Positions 7,381 through 19,360 are shown, counted from the first letter of the stretch. The stretch is DNA of 23,061 nt from Trachelipus rathkii (GCA_015478945.1 JABUQX010065388.1:20001-43061); one strand, 5' to 3'. The notes: a model not told the origin generated them from the letters alone. Numbers and translations are program-made.

Positions 7381-10139
7381 ATATCTTGTTATGATTATAT
7401 CTATATATTTCTGCTCTCTTACTTATGTGTACTCTGTATATTATATATAATTTATAGGTTACATAATATATTATATATATATTTATTTATTTACATCTTA
7501 CTATATTTTCTAATATAATTGAACTCTTGGAAGGTCAAACTCTCCCATATATATTATATATTTAATATTATTATATGTGCTTATATTATTTATTCTATAT
7601 AATTATATATACATGGTTCTATATAATCATATTTTATAATTAGTTATATTTAATATAATCTTTTCTTTTAATTTTTGTTGTATATTTCTTTTAAAAATAT
7701 TTTTTAATTCTCTTTTTAATAAAAAACTAAGTCATAAATGTAGTTTCAATAGTTTAGTATGAGCTTTTCTAAAAGTTTACATTATGCATTGTTTTGATAT
7801 TGAACTTTAAAGGTTTTGGTTGTATTTATTGGAAACTGTATTGCTTTAATATAATATGCCTTTCATTCTAGGTACATTTTTTCCCTCTCTACTTTTGATA
7901 TTTAATTTTTATGAAAGTGTTATTTGGCTCGTCATACCTAAAATATATATATTTATATTATATATTTTATTATAATATAATATATACAATATCTATATAT
8001 ATAATACTTATATAATATTAATCATTATTGAAATTTCAAAATAAGAATAAATATATCAACCCATAATATATAATATTACAACTCTATTAATAATTAATAT
8101 ATAATATATATTATTATTAACTCTTGTGGATTTTACGTAAGTGATTATACATTATTTATCAAATTATATATATATATATCTTATATATATCTATAATCTA
8201 TTATATTTTCTTAAGTATATCTATCTTCTTATTATCCTCTCTAATTATATATTATTCATCATCACTTACATATATATTATTACTGTTATATATTATTGTT
8301 AAATGTATTTGTAGAAATTCATATATATGCATACATATTATATAATTCATTATATCATATATTAAATTATGATTACATAACTTAAAATCCTTATATTATA
8401 CTGAGGTTCTTACTATTATCTATCATATATATATATATTTATGGTATCGTGTTCAAGTATTAATAATATCTCTATATTATTATATCCTCTTATATCTTCT
8501 ATCCTTATCTCTTGTATTTAAGACCTTTCATTATTATATATATTATTATTCTTTATATATTCTTGTTAATTAATTATCTACTATATTCTTAATACTTTAT
8601 CTATGGATGATGTAAATATAGTCTATCTATATTTATAATTATCTATTAAATATACTAAAGGAAGATGCACTTTTTTTTTTATCCTTACTATCATTATATT
8701 ACTTATAATTATATTCTATTATTATCTTATTTATATTTATTATACTCTCTATATTTCTATATATCTAATTATTATATATTATTATAGTATATCATATGAT
8801 ATCTTATTCTTCCTATATTAATCATCTATTAATATAATTATCTACTTACTTCATAATTACTCTATTATCTTAATATAATAATTATATCTTCTATTTATAA
8901 TTCTCTATAAGTGGATATATATTATTATATACATAATATATCTATAATATACTATGAATTTTTTCTTCATGCAATAATATTAATCATTAATCATCATTTT
9001 TTAATTGTGTGTTATTTGTTTCTGTTCTCTTCTCCTATGTTCTATATTTATATATATCTGTTGAAAATTAATTATTAGGTAGACCTATATAATTAAATAT
9101 ATATAATTATATTTCTCATATTATATGTGTTAATACCTATTGCAATGTGATATTATCAATCTTATTATTAATTATTATATATATAATTTTTATCTTATTA
9201 AGTTTATATACATTATATATTATTTATATAATATTATTTAATTAATCTATATTTTATATGATATAAAAATATATTATAGTGTATTAATATTATATCTACT
9301 ATACTATCTATCTATTACTGTAAATACGCAATATAATATAATGTGTATTATGATATTATACTTATTCTTCATATTTTATTATTATTACATTATATATTTT
9401 ACTATTCTATCTTCACTTAATAATATTCTCTTACTTCCATATATTCATTCTTATCTTAATATTATATATATCTTATATATCATATATCTATATATAAATA
9501 TCTATCTCTCTATTTCATAATTAATATATATATATCTCTATCTAATATATATTTATTATATCTAAATTCTTATTATATATTCTCTGATTCATTATCTAGT
9601 ATTATATCTCTTACACATGCGGACTACTCTTCTATTCTTCATAATATTGGTACGATTATTAGTCTTATCTATCTCTCTCTATATCTATCTTTCTTACTAT
9701 ATATAAATATTATTTCCCCTATATATATAATATAATATATATATAATATATATATATAATCCATTTAATATTATTAATTAATACTCTTATAATTAATTAA
9801 TATATATTAATAGTATATATTAATATATATATTATCTATATATATTAGTATATATATGTCTGTGTGTCTGTATGTACCATATTATATATTATATAATATA
9901 AATATAATATGATATATATATATATATATATATGTCTTAAATATTGTATGTAGTGTTCTATACTTAATATAATTTTTTTTGATGCTGTCTTAGTTTTGAT
10001 ATTTGATATTTCTATAATTTATGGGGTATTCCTCGATTCATTTGAATTATCAATAGCATAATCATCTCTATCTATATTATATAATCTATATCTACTTATT
10101 ATCTTTTAATTCATCATATACTCTATTCTTCATCATAGT
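7381..10139. repeat. Long degenerate AT tract, C-biased
   Basis: TA, TTA, ATC and TCT words dominate. From about 8100 on, the plus strand has C but very little G. Small unique patches (7660-7930, 9950-10040) have no open frame of note. Clean (TA) runs are short, near 8168, 8433 and 9916. Confidence 0.7.
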
Positions 10140-10153
10140 AGGTGATTTTTAAG

Positions 10154-10261
10154 ATGACATACCTAGTGAGGGCTACTTTGGTACTATTAGTAGATCTTTC
10201 ATTTATTTTGTACTACTTATCATCGCGTTTATTGTCTTTATTCTACAGTATCTCTCTGTAG
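10154..10261 (+). CDS. Possible 35-residue hydrophobic peptide
   Basis: ATG-to-TAG frame beginning MTYLVRATLVLLVDL, with hydrophobic residues through most of its length, like a signal or anchor segment. A strong acceptor-like site, a long T/C tract ending in CTACAG, lies inside it at about 10248. If real, that site would instead start an exon reading YLSVVRFSYRTVLLRY and running to a TGA near 10330. Both readings rest on composition and splice-like words only. Confidence 0.18.
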   Translation: MTYLVRATLVLLVDLSFILYYLSSRLLSLFYSISL

Positions 10262-10720
10262 TTCGTTTTTCTTATCGTACTGTTCTTCTGCGTTACGTAA
10301 CATCATTGGTGTCACATGGTAGTGAGTTATGATTGATATATCATCTTTAGGTGTTATATATCTGTTTATCTCGATATACTGCAATGTGATGATCAGTTGG
10401 TAAGTCACTCACCACATACACTCTGTAAACCGCTAAGTCTTGATCTTATCTATTTCTAAGTATATACATCCGGGCTCTAGTATAGTGGTAATCTATCATA
10501 TTGGCTCAACTCATTGCTCCCAATATAAATAGAATTTGTTTAGCTAAGGTCTACTATATATATATAATATTCTTTAAATTTCTTATATATAAGTAGATAT
10601 CTAGTGATTAGCTATAACCTCTACGGACTCTTGTTTGTACTTCAGTATTCATTACTGATCGCCCTACTTATTTATTACTGATTGGATACGTTAGTCTTAC
10701 GACGGGGTCCATCATTATTA
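10262..10720. other. Unique island of balanced composition, no firm gene
   Basis: This is the most GC-rich part of the central region and is free of simple repeat. It contains a 15-base quasi-palindrome at 10399-10413 (GGTAAGT-C-ACTCACC) that gives a splice-donor consensus on both strands. Short frames exist, but none was convincing. Confidence 0.4.
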
Positions 10721-12687
10721 CATAATTATCTAATTTATTAACTACCTACTATAATTAGTGCGCATACTTCATTACATTCATTATTCACTTATATCTCATC
10801 ATCTTAACTTATAACTACTACACTCACCTTATTATCATATCTATATATTACCAATATATTATATTGTAATCGATATATTTACTATTAATAGTATATAAAA
10901 TTATGATCACTAATAGTATATACATATATGACTCAGTGAACGAGTAACACTCTTATATACTAACTACAGTCAGCTGTATATATTTAATATGATATATTAT
11001 GTCGCTTTTACTATTATTACTACTTCCTACTATTAATAATTAATTAATCTACTTTAATTTTAATATTATAATTAATTATATACTATAATTAGTGAAAGCA
11101 CATTATAACTTCTACTTCACATTATATATAAATATCAATATTACCTTATTCTCTCTGATATAATAATATTAATCATTAAATTACAATCATATTTATTACC
11201 TTTTAATTATTATTAAATTACTAATATCTTTAACATAATCTTACCATCTTAAATAGTACATACATTAATACGTACTTACTCATTCTAATTATAATATTAA
11301 TATTCATACTATATTTACATCCATTAATAATATATAATTCATATAATAATATATAATTCATTTCTATAATTAATTTTTATCTCCATTATATATAATTTAT
11401 AATTATATAATATAAAACCTTATATAGTATAATTTATAAATAATAATAATATTAATATAAATACCTATGAAGTAATTATCTTTTTGTCATACTAACTTAA
11501 TTTAATTATATAAATAATATTAATCTTATAATTATAAATAAAATTACTATAATAATAAATTACATTAATATTAATAATAAACTATACTAATAATTATTCT
11601 TATTTTTTATTTAATTAAGTATAAATTATCTATTAAATATATATTAATAATATTAACTATAATATAATTAACTTAATATAATATTAACTATAAATAATAA
11701 TAATTAGTTAAAATTTAATAATGAATAATTAACACATCATATGACACATATATGTAGTCACAAAAATATTATCCTATATCATTTATAATAATGCGTTAAG
11801 ATCACATTATTTACAGGTAATTATTTATTTTTTTTAAGTATCAATTAATATATACTTTAGATTTAAATTTTAGTGTAAATAAATGGCTATATTAAGTATT
11901 GCAATGCAAAAAATTCTTTATTACCACTTGTGAGTCTTTTACCTGTTAATATTATAAATTAAAAATAATTATATCAACATTCACAAACTTATCAATGACA
12001 AATTTTATCTTATATATTTATCCGGATTATTATATATATATATTATATAATAGTATTATATATAATAAATATTACATTATCATATATATATATAAGTAAT
12101 TCTTAATATATATATTATATATATATAATATACATTATTATATTATACTTTCTTAATAAGATAATTTATACTATTAATTTCTTTAATTATAATATTCACA
12201 CTGATATAATATATATATATTAATAAATATATTATTATTTCACCCCTTTTAAGCGTTTATACATTAGAGTCTCGTAATATATATATTTATATATATTTAA
12301 AATATATATATATATATTATTATAATTATATAATTATAATTATAATATATCTATCATCATATTAATTATGTGTGATTGATATTTATTATATAATAATAAT
12401 ATAATATGTTACATTTTAATATAATATAGTAATAATTAATTATTAATATTACTAATCTAATAATTAATTATTATAATATATATTATTAATTATATTATAT
12501 ATATACTCTATAATATTAAATAACCTTACATATAAATAATCTCTTAAGTAATCTATTATCTATAATATTATACTTATTATTTTATATTATTAATAAATCT
12601 ACTTTTATTAATTATTATATTAATTTCTATTATATATATATGCTGTGTTAATGTGATGTTGTGATTTGATTAGTATTATATAATCGC
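10721..12687. repeat. AT-rich low-complexity stretch
   Basis: TAAT, TTAAT and TATA words with scattered C. From about 11400 it is nearly pure A/T. No coding, tRNA or array signal was seen. Confidence 0.7.
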
Positions 12688-12822
12688 ATGATTAATTATG
12701 ATTATATAGTTTATACATCTCTTCTAGACCAGCGTATCACGACTATAGCTGATGTTATGCAATCGCTGCACAACACTCACGTCGCGGGTTTACCTCAAGG
12801 TTTCCGACCTGGTACGGTGTAG
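12688..12822 (+). CDS. Unassigned 44-residue ORF in a GC island
   Basis: A full ATG-to-TAG frame sits in an isolated island of near-balanced composition within AT-only sequence. It begins MINYDYIVYTSLLDQRITT, then ADVMQSLHNTHVAGLPQG, and ends FRPGTV. The G/C-rich part of the island coincides with the more protein-like part of the frame (LDQRITT onward), and third positions there are varied. I know no family with this sequence. It could be a captured fragment of a larger gene or an isolated exon. The minus strand of the island is also open for about 20 codons, so the frame is not uniquely favoured. Confidence 0.3.
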   Translation: MINYDYIVYTSLLDQRITTIADVMQSLHNTHVAGLPQGFRPGTV

Positions 12823-14139
12823 TGAGAATAATATATATTATATATATATTATTTACTATTGAACCTATATATCTCTTTAATGGGAAATTCTTTTATCTCA
12901 CCTTAGTAAGTCTCTTAGCAAAAGGGGGATGTTTATTATGTTTTCCGTTGAGATTGATATTTTTATAAATAATATATATATAAAAACTCACTTACACCGT
13001 TTTAATCTCTTTAATTTTATATTATCTTTCAATTCATCAAAAAAATATATTAATATATTCAATATATATGATATATATTTACCTCATATATATATTAATA
13101 TAAGTATTATAATATATATATATTATCTTATAAATATTATAATAAATAATATATATAATACATATATAATATATAATATATTATATAAATATCTATATAA
13201 ATATAATATTATATATATTATATATTAAATATATATATATTTAGTGCATTAAATATATATATATCTTATTCATATATATTTAAATCTATATATATTATAT
13301 ATAATATTATAATATATATTATTTATATTATATATATATCTATATATAATCATTCTAAATATATATATTATATATATCTATTTATTATATAAATAATATA
13401 TTAATATATATTATATATATTTATTATATATAATATATTATATATTAATCTCATATTACTTAAATATAGAGCTATTTTCTGTATTATCACGTAACATGGC
13501 AATCTTCGCGGGTGTAAATGGGTAAGACTCGCCTTCAACATCACATATAATTATATATATGCATCTATTTATTATATATTTCAGTAATATCATACTAAAC
13601 TAGACTTGGTAAGTGGCCTTAACTCGTATGTATTGGATTCTGTGTAACTATATAAGTCATCTATTGTATATATACACTATATATATTATATTTAATACAT
13701 TAGTTCAGAGGCTCTATATAATATATATGATATACGCTGAGTTGTACTTGTTTATTATGCAATGATTGTAAATCAGTATGAGAAGTAGGTCTGTTTTATA
13801 CTGTTATATATTTTTATTATATTTATTTTTTTATTTTTCATATTCTTTTACTATTTTAAGATTTATTCATTATTTATTTATCACTATGTCCTAGTCAATT
13901 CTGTCCTTTACCATTCACTATGAGCGTAGATTTTTTACCTTATTCATTCTCATTTTATTTTTACATCTAACTGTATTCTTTATTTACTCGCACCTGTCAT
14001 CACACTATTTATTTCAAGTATTATTATATTTACTATTGCAATAACTATATCACTATATATATATTTAATAAACCCTTATATTTATGTATAAATATTTTTG
14101 AGTAATTGACTCAAGCAATGTTTGATGTATACGTCAATC
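12823..14139. other. AT tract with small unique patches
   Basis: Positions 12960-13450 are almost pure A/T; the 99-residue Ile/Tyr/Asn frame there is a product of composition. A patch at 13480-13640 contains GTAAATGG followed by GTAAGA, a consensus donor, and a short plus-strand run HGNLRGCKWVRLAFN. No gene could be supported. Positions 13800-14050 are T-rich. Confidence 0.5.
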
Positions 14140-14200
14140 TTAATATAGGGGCAAGTTACGATTTAATTGTTTGGTTATATATGCTTTAGCCCCATATTAA
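14140..14200. repeat. Inverted repeat with GGGGC core
   Basis: The left arm TTAATATAGGGGC (14140-14152) pairs with the right arm GCCCCATATTAA (14189-14200), with one bulged A and a loop of 36 bases. The G4C core makes this much less likely by chance than the AT palindromes around it. No flanking target-site duplication was seen. It could be the fold of an RNA, a cruciform, or the termini of a tiny mobile-element remnant. Confidence 0.55.
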
Positions 14201-14578
14201 ACTAAATATTCTACATACTACACTCATTTATTTTCACTTAAACTAGAAATATTCATATATTGGATTTAATTATATTATTTCTTTCCCTTAATATTAATTA
14301 TATTATATTATTAATATCACTTGATTTATATATATATTATATCTTATAATATAATATATAATTAATATACAGTATATTATATATATGTGATTATAAATAT
14401 TCTGTCAAACTAATTCTCTTACAAGGACACTATCACTACACATTATTGAGGGTTTGCTAATCAGAAATTTATAAGTAGTATATATTATATTATTATATAC
14501 CTCCTATAACATATTATAATACTTTTACCTTAACATATTGATAACGTTATATCTCGTCGTAATGTACTCAGACGTTGT

Positions 14579-14613
14579 GGCCGTGTATACCCTCCGAGAG
14601 GAGTAGTGCGGCC
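14579..14613. other. GC hairpin with GNRA-type tetraloop
   Basis: GGCCGTGT (14579-14586) pairs with the end of the element, GTGCGGCC, through five Watson-Crick pairs plus wobble pairs. A second stem inside, CTCC/GGAG, is closed by the loop GAGA, which fits the stable GNRA class. It stands alone in AT-rich sequence. Function is unknown; it recalls, in style only, the GC clusters of some fungal mitochondrial DNAs. Confidence 0.5.
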
Positions 14614-14930
14614 TATATATAATGGACTATAGATATTTTTATTATAGATAATAGAGGTATAATATTTTATAGGGTAATAGCTTTGTAAATTAGAATTGTA
14701 AAGTTAATGAGTATAAGGATTAATGTATGCATCCGGTATACACTTATAGTGTGGGGTTAGTTAATTCGTTATTATAATATAATATTAGAGTTTAGTTAGT
14801 AAGAAAATTTGTACATTACCCTCCAATAATTTATGTGTAATATAATCTATACTTTCACCTAATGTAAATAACTGATTAATAACTTACGTTTAAGTTAAAG
14901 ATAAGATAATTCAGTATATTTGATACCGTG

Positions 14931-14943
14931 CACCCCGGAGGTG
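14931..14943. other. Small GC hairpin
   Basis: CACC and GGTG arms surround a CCGGA loop, about 320 bases after the larger GC hairpin. The arms are short, and the case rests mainly on its contrast with the AT-rich surroundings. Confidence 0.3.
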
Positions 14944-15059
14944 ATGCTTGGCTATCACTAATAAATATTACATAACACCATATATTATTTATAATTTACA
15001 AAGTATAGTATAATATATATTGGTAGAGCATATGCTAAAATAGTGAAGTTGTTAAATAT

Positions 15060-15128
15060 ATGAGTGATAGTAGTAGGCGTAGGCATTGTGTTACTTGGAT
15101 TATGAAATTCGAGACAATCATCACTTAT
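15060..15128 (+). CDS. Possible first coding exon of a small gene
   Basis: Twenty-three codons start at ATG (MSDSSRRRHCVTWIMKF...) and end at a consensus GTGAGT donor (15129) in phase 0. A phase-0 acceptor-preceded frame follows at 15454-15582. Joined, they would give a 65-residue protein. No family was recognised, and AT-rich DNA produces such combinations by chance. Confidence 0.22.
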
Positions 15129-15199
15129 GTGAGTTGATTAGTATCAAGCCGGGCGTATGATGCTTATGATATAAAGTTTGATAAATATTATTATTGATC

Positions 15200-15418
15200 T
15201 TATGGATATGATATGAGTTTAGTTTGAGGTATCACTTCAGGGGCTAAAAAAAGTTTGTAATCGCTTATATATTTTACTATTATAATACTGATTCCATGTA
15301 TCTCGATATCTGTAAGAATAGAAGAGTTATTAAATATGGTAGTATATATATATAATATATCACGATTGCATCCATATAACTCACTATGACTATCTGATGG
15401 GATGCGAGCTTCACACAT
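15200..15418 (-). CDS. Unassigned 72-residue ORF with possible in-frame intron
   Basis: The frame starts ATG at 15418 (MCEARIPSDSHSELYG) and ends PQTKLISYP before TAA. It contains a consensus GTGAGT donor (15384) and a TATTCTTACAG acceptor (ending 15310) bounding exactly 75 bases, a multiple of three; removal would leave a 47-residue product. No domain was recognised. It overlaps, on the opposite strand, the proposed intron of the candidate gene 15060-15582, so at most one of these two readings is likely to be right. Confidence 0.22.
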   Translation of the reverse strand: MCEARIPSDSHSELYGCNRDILYIYTTIFNNSSILTDIEIHGISIIIVKYISDYKLFLAPEVIPQTKLISYP

Positions 15419-15453
15419 TACTTATGGAACTATTGACCCTTATTAGATTATAG

Positions 15454-15582
15454 GTGAATAATTTTGAGACTGACTTTGTAATCGAGTCGATAGGCTCAGT
15501 GAGAATTATAAGTATAGGACTTTCAGCTACGGCGATTAGACTGCACGCTCATATGAGGTGCTCGTCGACGGTGTATTATTAG
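15454..15582 (+). CDS. Possible second exon or unassigned 42-residue frame
   Basis: After ATTATAG, an acceptor-like site, the frame reads VNNFETDFVIESIGSVR, then IISIGLSATAIRLHAHM, and ends at TAG. Composition is protein-like and phase matches the donor at 15129. It contains several CG dinucleotides, unusual for the surroundings. No family was recognised. Confidence 0.25.
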   Translation: MNNFETDFVIESIGSVRIISIGLSATAIRLHAHMRCSSTVYY

Positions 15583-16497
15583 TTAGTATTAGCTGATTTA
15601 AGTATATCTTAATATATATATTATTGATCTGACATATACCTATATACTTATAATTACACTTATGTTATTCTAAATATTATATTACTTAATATATATTTAT
15701 TTACTTAATAATACTATATATTATAATTATTCAATATATATAATTATTAATTTATATAATATATAATATCTATATATATAATTATATTAATATTATATTT
15801 ATATATATTATATATAATATTATATATATATATAACTATATCATAATATATTATATATATATATATATATTTATATTATTTTCATTTAATTTATATATAT
15901 TTACATTATATCTATCATTTTATATATCAATTCTTAGTAATATATATATTTTTAATTATAATTTATGCTATATATATATATTATTTAATATATTATATTT
16001 AATTAATTATATATTAATATTACTATTATATAGATAATTTTCATATATATATATATATATTAATAATTTTAAATATATATATTTTATATATAATATTATA
16101 TTTCTCTACTATTATATATATATATTTGCATACTAAAGAATTACAATATTTCACAATATATTACTATATATCTAAATTAAACAAATTATTATAAACACTA
16201 TTTATATAACTATTAAAACCACATAAATAACTATATATATATGTATATTGTATATTGCACAATATACATTAAATATCAGTAATTCAAATAACTATTAGAC
16301 TAATCAATTGAGACTTTGACCACTTATCGTATATATTCAGTTAAGTACTTATTCGCCATCACAACTTAATACTTTCCATATTATTATAATTAAGTGATTG
16401 TAATACTTTAATTCATTTATATTATAACTTTGATATCTATTATTATATAATAATTATATATATCTCATATAGCTGATGTACTTTACTATTTTCATAA
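15583..16497. repeat. AT-only low-complexity tract
   Basis: Degenerate TA/TTA sequence to about 16135, then AT-rich unique sequence. No gene was seen. It contains the palindrome listed separately. Confidence 0.75.
16249..16268. repeat. Perfect 20-base palindrome-like element
   Basis: Arms TGTATATTG and CAATATACA (nine bases each) flank a central CA. It could be a dimer-binding site or chance; AT-rich DNA makes palindromes easily, though each arm includes G and C. Confidence 0.4.
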
Positions 16498-16647
16498 ATC
16501 TCAATTTATACTCACATAAGTTCGTTAAGGCCATATCAAGCTCTTGGCAGCGGCATTCGCTACACCGGAGAAAGTGATCAAGACAATGGTAATACTGCTA
16601 AAAACAGCAATGAATTTCACCTGTTAACCGATCTGATGGCGCGCTAA
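16498..16647 (+). CDS. Unassigned 49-codon open frame in a balanced island
   Basis: The frame is open from just after a TAA to another TAA, with no early ATG. It reads SLRPYQALGSGIRYTGES, then DQDNGNTAKNSNEFHLL and TDLMAR. The Asp/Asn/Gly/Ser-rich middle is typical of a soluble protein loop and not of AT-rich noise. It would have to be an exon or a fragment, as the 5' end has no start. The opposite strand of the same bases encodes a signal-peptide-like segment, so the true coding strand is uncertain. No family was recognised. Confidence 0.28.
   Translation: MSIYTHISSLRPYQALGSGIRYTGESDQDNGNTAKNSNEFHLLTDLMAR
16525..16620 (-). CDS. Possible signal-peptide segment, minus strand
   Basis: From a GTG directly after AACAG, a possible splice acceptor, the frame reads VKFIAVFSSITIVLITF followed by SGVANAAA and ends with KSLIWP at a TAA. 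This has the layout of a signal peptide: a basic residue, a hydrophobic core of about 14 residues, then an Ala-x-Ala-like cleavage region (ANA-AA). It lacks an ATG unless an upstream exon supplies it. It overlaps the plus-strand frame 16498-16647 almost fully. Confidence 0.25.
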   Translation of the reverse strand: MKFIAVFSSITIVLITFSGVANAAAKSLIWP

Positions 16648-17230
16648 AACCATTATTAATTAAGAATATAAGACTAGTTAAATATAAATATTAATAACTT
16701 ATTGTCAATTTGTATTGTTTAATTAGAATATATTTTATCTTGTATAACGATATTTAAATCTAAATAATAATAATAGTCATTATCATATATATAGTAAGAA
16801 ATAATCTAAATATATTATTATATATTTAAAATGATAGGATCTAAAATAAATAAATATTTTAATATATTATAATCTATATATTAATATATCATATATAATT
16901 AATATTAATCATATATTTATATATATAGTATATATATATTAATATATATATTATAAATTAATATATATATATATATAATATATATATATATTTAATTAAA
17001 TCTTTCATTCATAATTAATATAATAATAATTAATATTCAATCTTATTAAATTAATTATCTAATTAATCATATATTAATATAATTTATTATTAATATATAT
17101 TACTATAAATATATTATATAATATATATAAGTATATATATTAATATATAATATATATGTATATAATATAATCCTATATATTATAATCTATATATTATATA
17201 AATATAGTATATCTTTATATATTTTAATTA
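16648..17230. repeat. AT-only low-complexity tract
   Basis: Degenerate TA/TTA sequence with no coding or structured element of note. Confidence 0.8.
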
Positions 17231-18170
17231 TAGTAGATGATAAATCGGAGATGAGATGAGAGTAAGAGAGAGATAAGAGATGCTATATTAAAGTTATTCC
17301 TAATGAGGATTGGGGGAGGAGAAAGCATAGTTTATTAGTCACTCACTTATATAATTACAGTGGTAGGGAGATAAAGGGTACACTGTTAGAAATAATTATA
17401 GGGGTACATTAAAGTTACTATTTTATTATAGTAGTCTTTAGTATAAGGGAAATATATATGATTCAGTTAGTCTCTTGGTCGACATAAGAGTGGCTAGTTA
17501 TCGAGTGAACTTTGATCACTGAAACAATGCATATTGATGTAATGGAATAACAAGATTCGCTCTATTTCTAGGAACGTGTAGATAGTCTGTTCTTCTCTAT
17601 ATATAAATTTCCTTTGGATTAGACAAGTTGTTGCTAATCCACTGGAAAAATTTATACTTTGATAAAATGAAAGGAGAATCAGAGTCATTACATAATTTTC
17701 TTATTTTAGGTTTTCATTGAAGATTTATTAGCAACATGGACGTGTGGATATCGGGTTTCAATTATGTACATAGCTCTATGTCTCATTCTTTTTTTAGTTA
17801 TGATTTCATATTATGGGTGCTTCGTTCGGTAGGTGCATTCTGAAAATCTGGAAATTACACAATCTATGTTATGAGAGTATCAGTGTAAGCGTTCTGTGCT
17901 TAAGAAATATATAAATGGTCTTGTTAAGGTCTGTGATTGTTTTAGATATAATAGCGTGGATGTTGTCAGACTATCTAAGGTGTTTGATTTTGTCTCTATG
18001 TCCTTCCTTGGTCTTCTAATTCAATACTTCAATTTCTTATTATATTTCATGGATTCTGTAGGTTATTAAAGATAATTTAGAGGTAGGTCGTGAGTGGTTA
18101 TCTAAATTGTGGGTTAGTTAGAATGATAGGAGATCATGGTGAGAGTGTGAGGGTTACCTCTATACTTACC
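17231..18170. other. G-biased unique block with a purine tract
   Basis: Begins with a purine-rich run (about 17248-17282, GAGATGAGATGAGAG and following) and stays richer in G than C to the end. The only frame of note is 17494-17688 on the minus strand. Boundaries with the AT tract before it and the C-biased tract after it are sharp. Confidence 0.5.
17494..17688 (-). CDS. Unassigned 64-residue ORF
   Basis: ATG start (MTLILLSFYQSINFSSG), middle part QRKFIYREEQTIYTFLEIER, end HCFSDQSSLDN. The first 15 residues are hydrophobic. Composition is fairly natural, but there is no homology I can name and no flanking exon. Confidence 0.17.
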   Translation of the reverse strand: MTLILLSFYQSINFSSGLATTCLIQRKFIYREEQTIYTFLEIERILLFHYINMHCFSDQSSLDN

Positions 18171-19360
18171 CTTAATATTAATATATATATCTTATCTATT
18201 AATCTCTATAATCTATATCAATATATTAATATAATATCTTATTTATATTACTTTCTTTAATTATAATTCTTTAATACTTACTTATTATTTATTCTTTATA
18301 CTTCTTGTCACTTTTATCTTTATAGGAGAATTCTCTATATTACTTTATCATAATATACTTATTGATAATTAATTACTTCTATTCTTCCTGGTTACTAATT
18401 ATCTTATATTCATATTTATTATATTCTTTAATTTACTTATAAATTTTATATGTAATTATATTCTTCTTCTTCTTATCTTATATTTACTTTTCATATATTT
18501 ACTTCTTATATTATATCTTTTATCAAAGCTCAAAACTTACATCTCTTCTATAAAAGTCACTATCTGATTTAGTGAGTATTATTACTAATAATCATTTATA
18601 TTATATACTCACCATTATTACTTTTATACTTATTTCATTTTTTACTTTGTTATTATATATGTGTATTATTTTATTTTACTTTAATTATTTATATTATATC
18701 TCTTATTCATTATCATGATATCTTATTAATTTTATTATCTATATATCTAATATTATTTATCATTCTTTATCTTTACTTTAATATCTTTAATATTTTAATA
18801 TTCTTATATCTTAAATATTAAATTTAATTATATTCTATGCTATATATATATATTGATATAAGTATATATATATACATAATGTTTATTACTTTATATCTTT
18901 ACTTCTCTTTTTATCTTAATATTATTATTTTATATTTATACTTCTTCTTCTAAATATCTTTATTAGTTCTTTATATATTATTATTATACTTCTGTATTAT
19001 ATATTATATCTCATATCCTATTATTCTACTTCTATCTTACTTATATCTTAATATGTTATATCTTATTTTACCATTTAATTTTCTATTGATATTAAACTTA
19101 GTGTACTATTAACTATCTTTCATTCTTTACTTCTTATCTCTATTTTTATTCTTTCTATATTTTGCTTATCTATCTTCTTAATCTTATTCTTATTATTATT
19201 CTTTTATTATACTAACTTCTTTCATTCTTCTATAATTTATATATTATCTATAGTTATTTACTTACTATTTATTCATTATTTATTTTACTCATTATATATA
19301 TATAGATATAACTCTAATGTTTACTTATAACCATCTTATTATATGAGGTTCCGAGTCAAT
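18171..19360. repeat. T/A/C tract almost free of G
   Basis: Words such as TTATCTT, ATTCTT and TATTACTT dominate, forming a transition between AT-only sequence and the pyrimidine tract that follows. No open frame was supported. Confidence 0.7.

Noticed and set aside
12929..13228. 99-residue Ile/Tyr/Asn ORF, considered as a mitochondrial ribosomal protein like yeast VAR1
   Set aside because: The frame follows from TA-repeat composition, and no sequence feature of VAR1 or any mitochondrial gene, rRNA or tRNA supports organelle DNA.
15123..16521. Shared 12-mer ACTTATGTGAGT in inverted orientation at 15123-15134 and 16510-16521
   Set aside because: Several such 12-mer matches are expected by chance in a window of this size and composition, and the flanks do not match.
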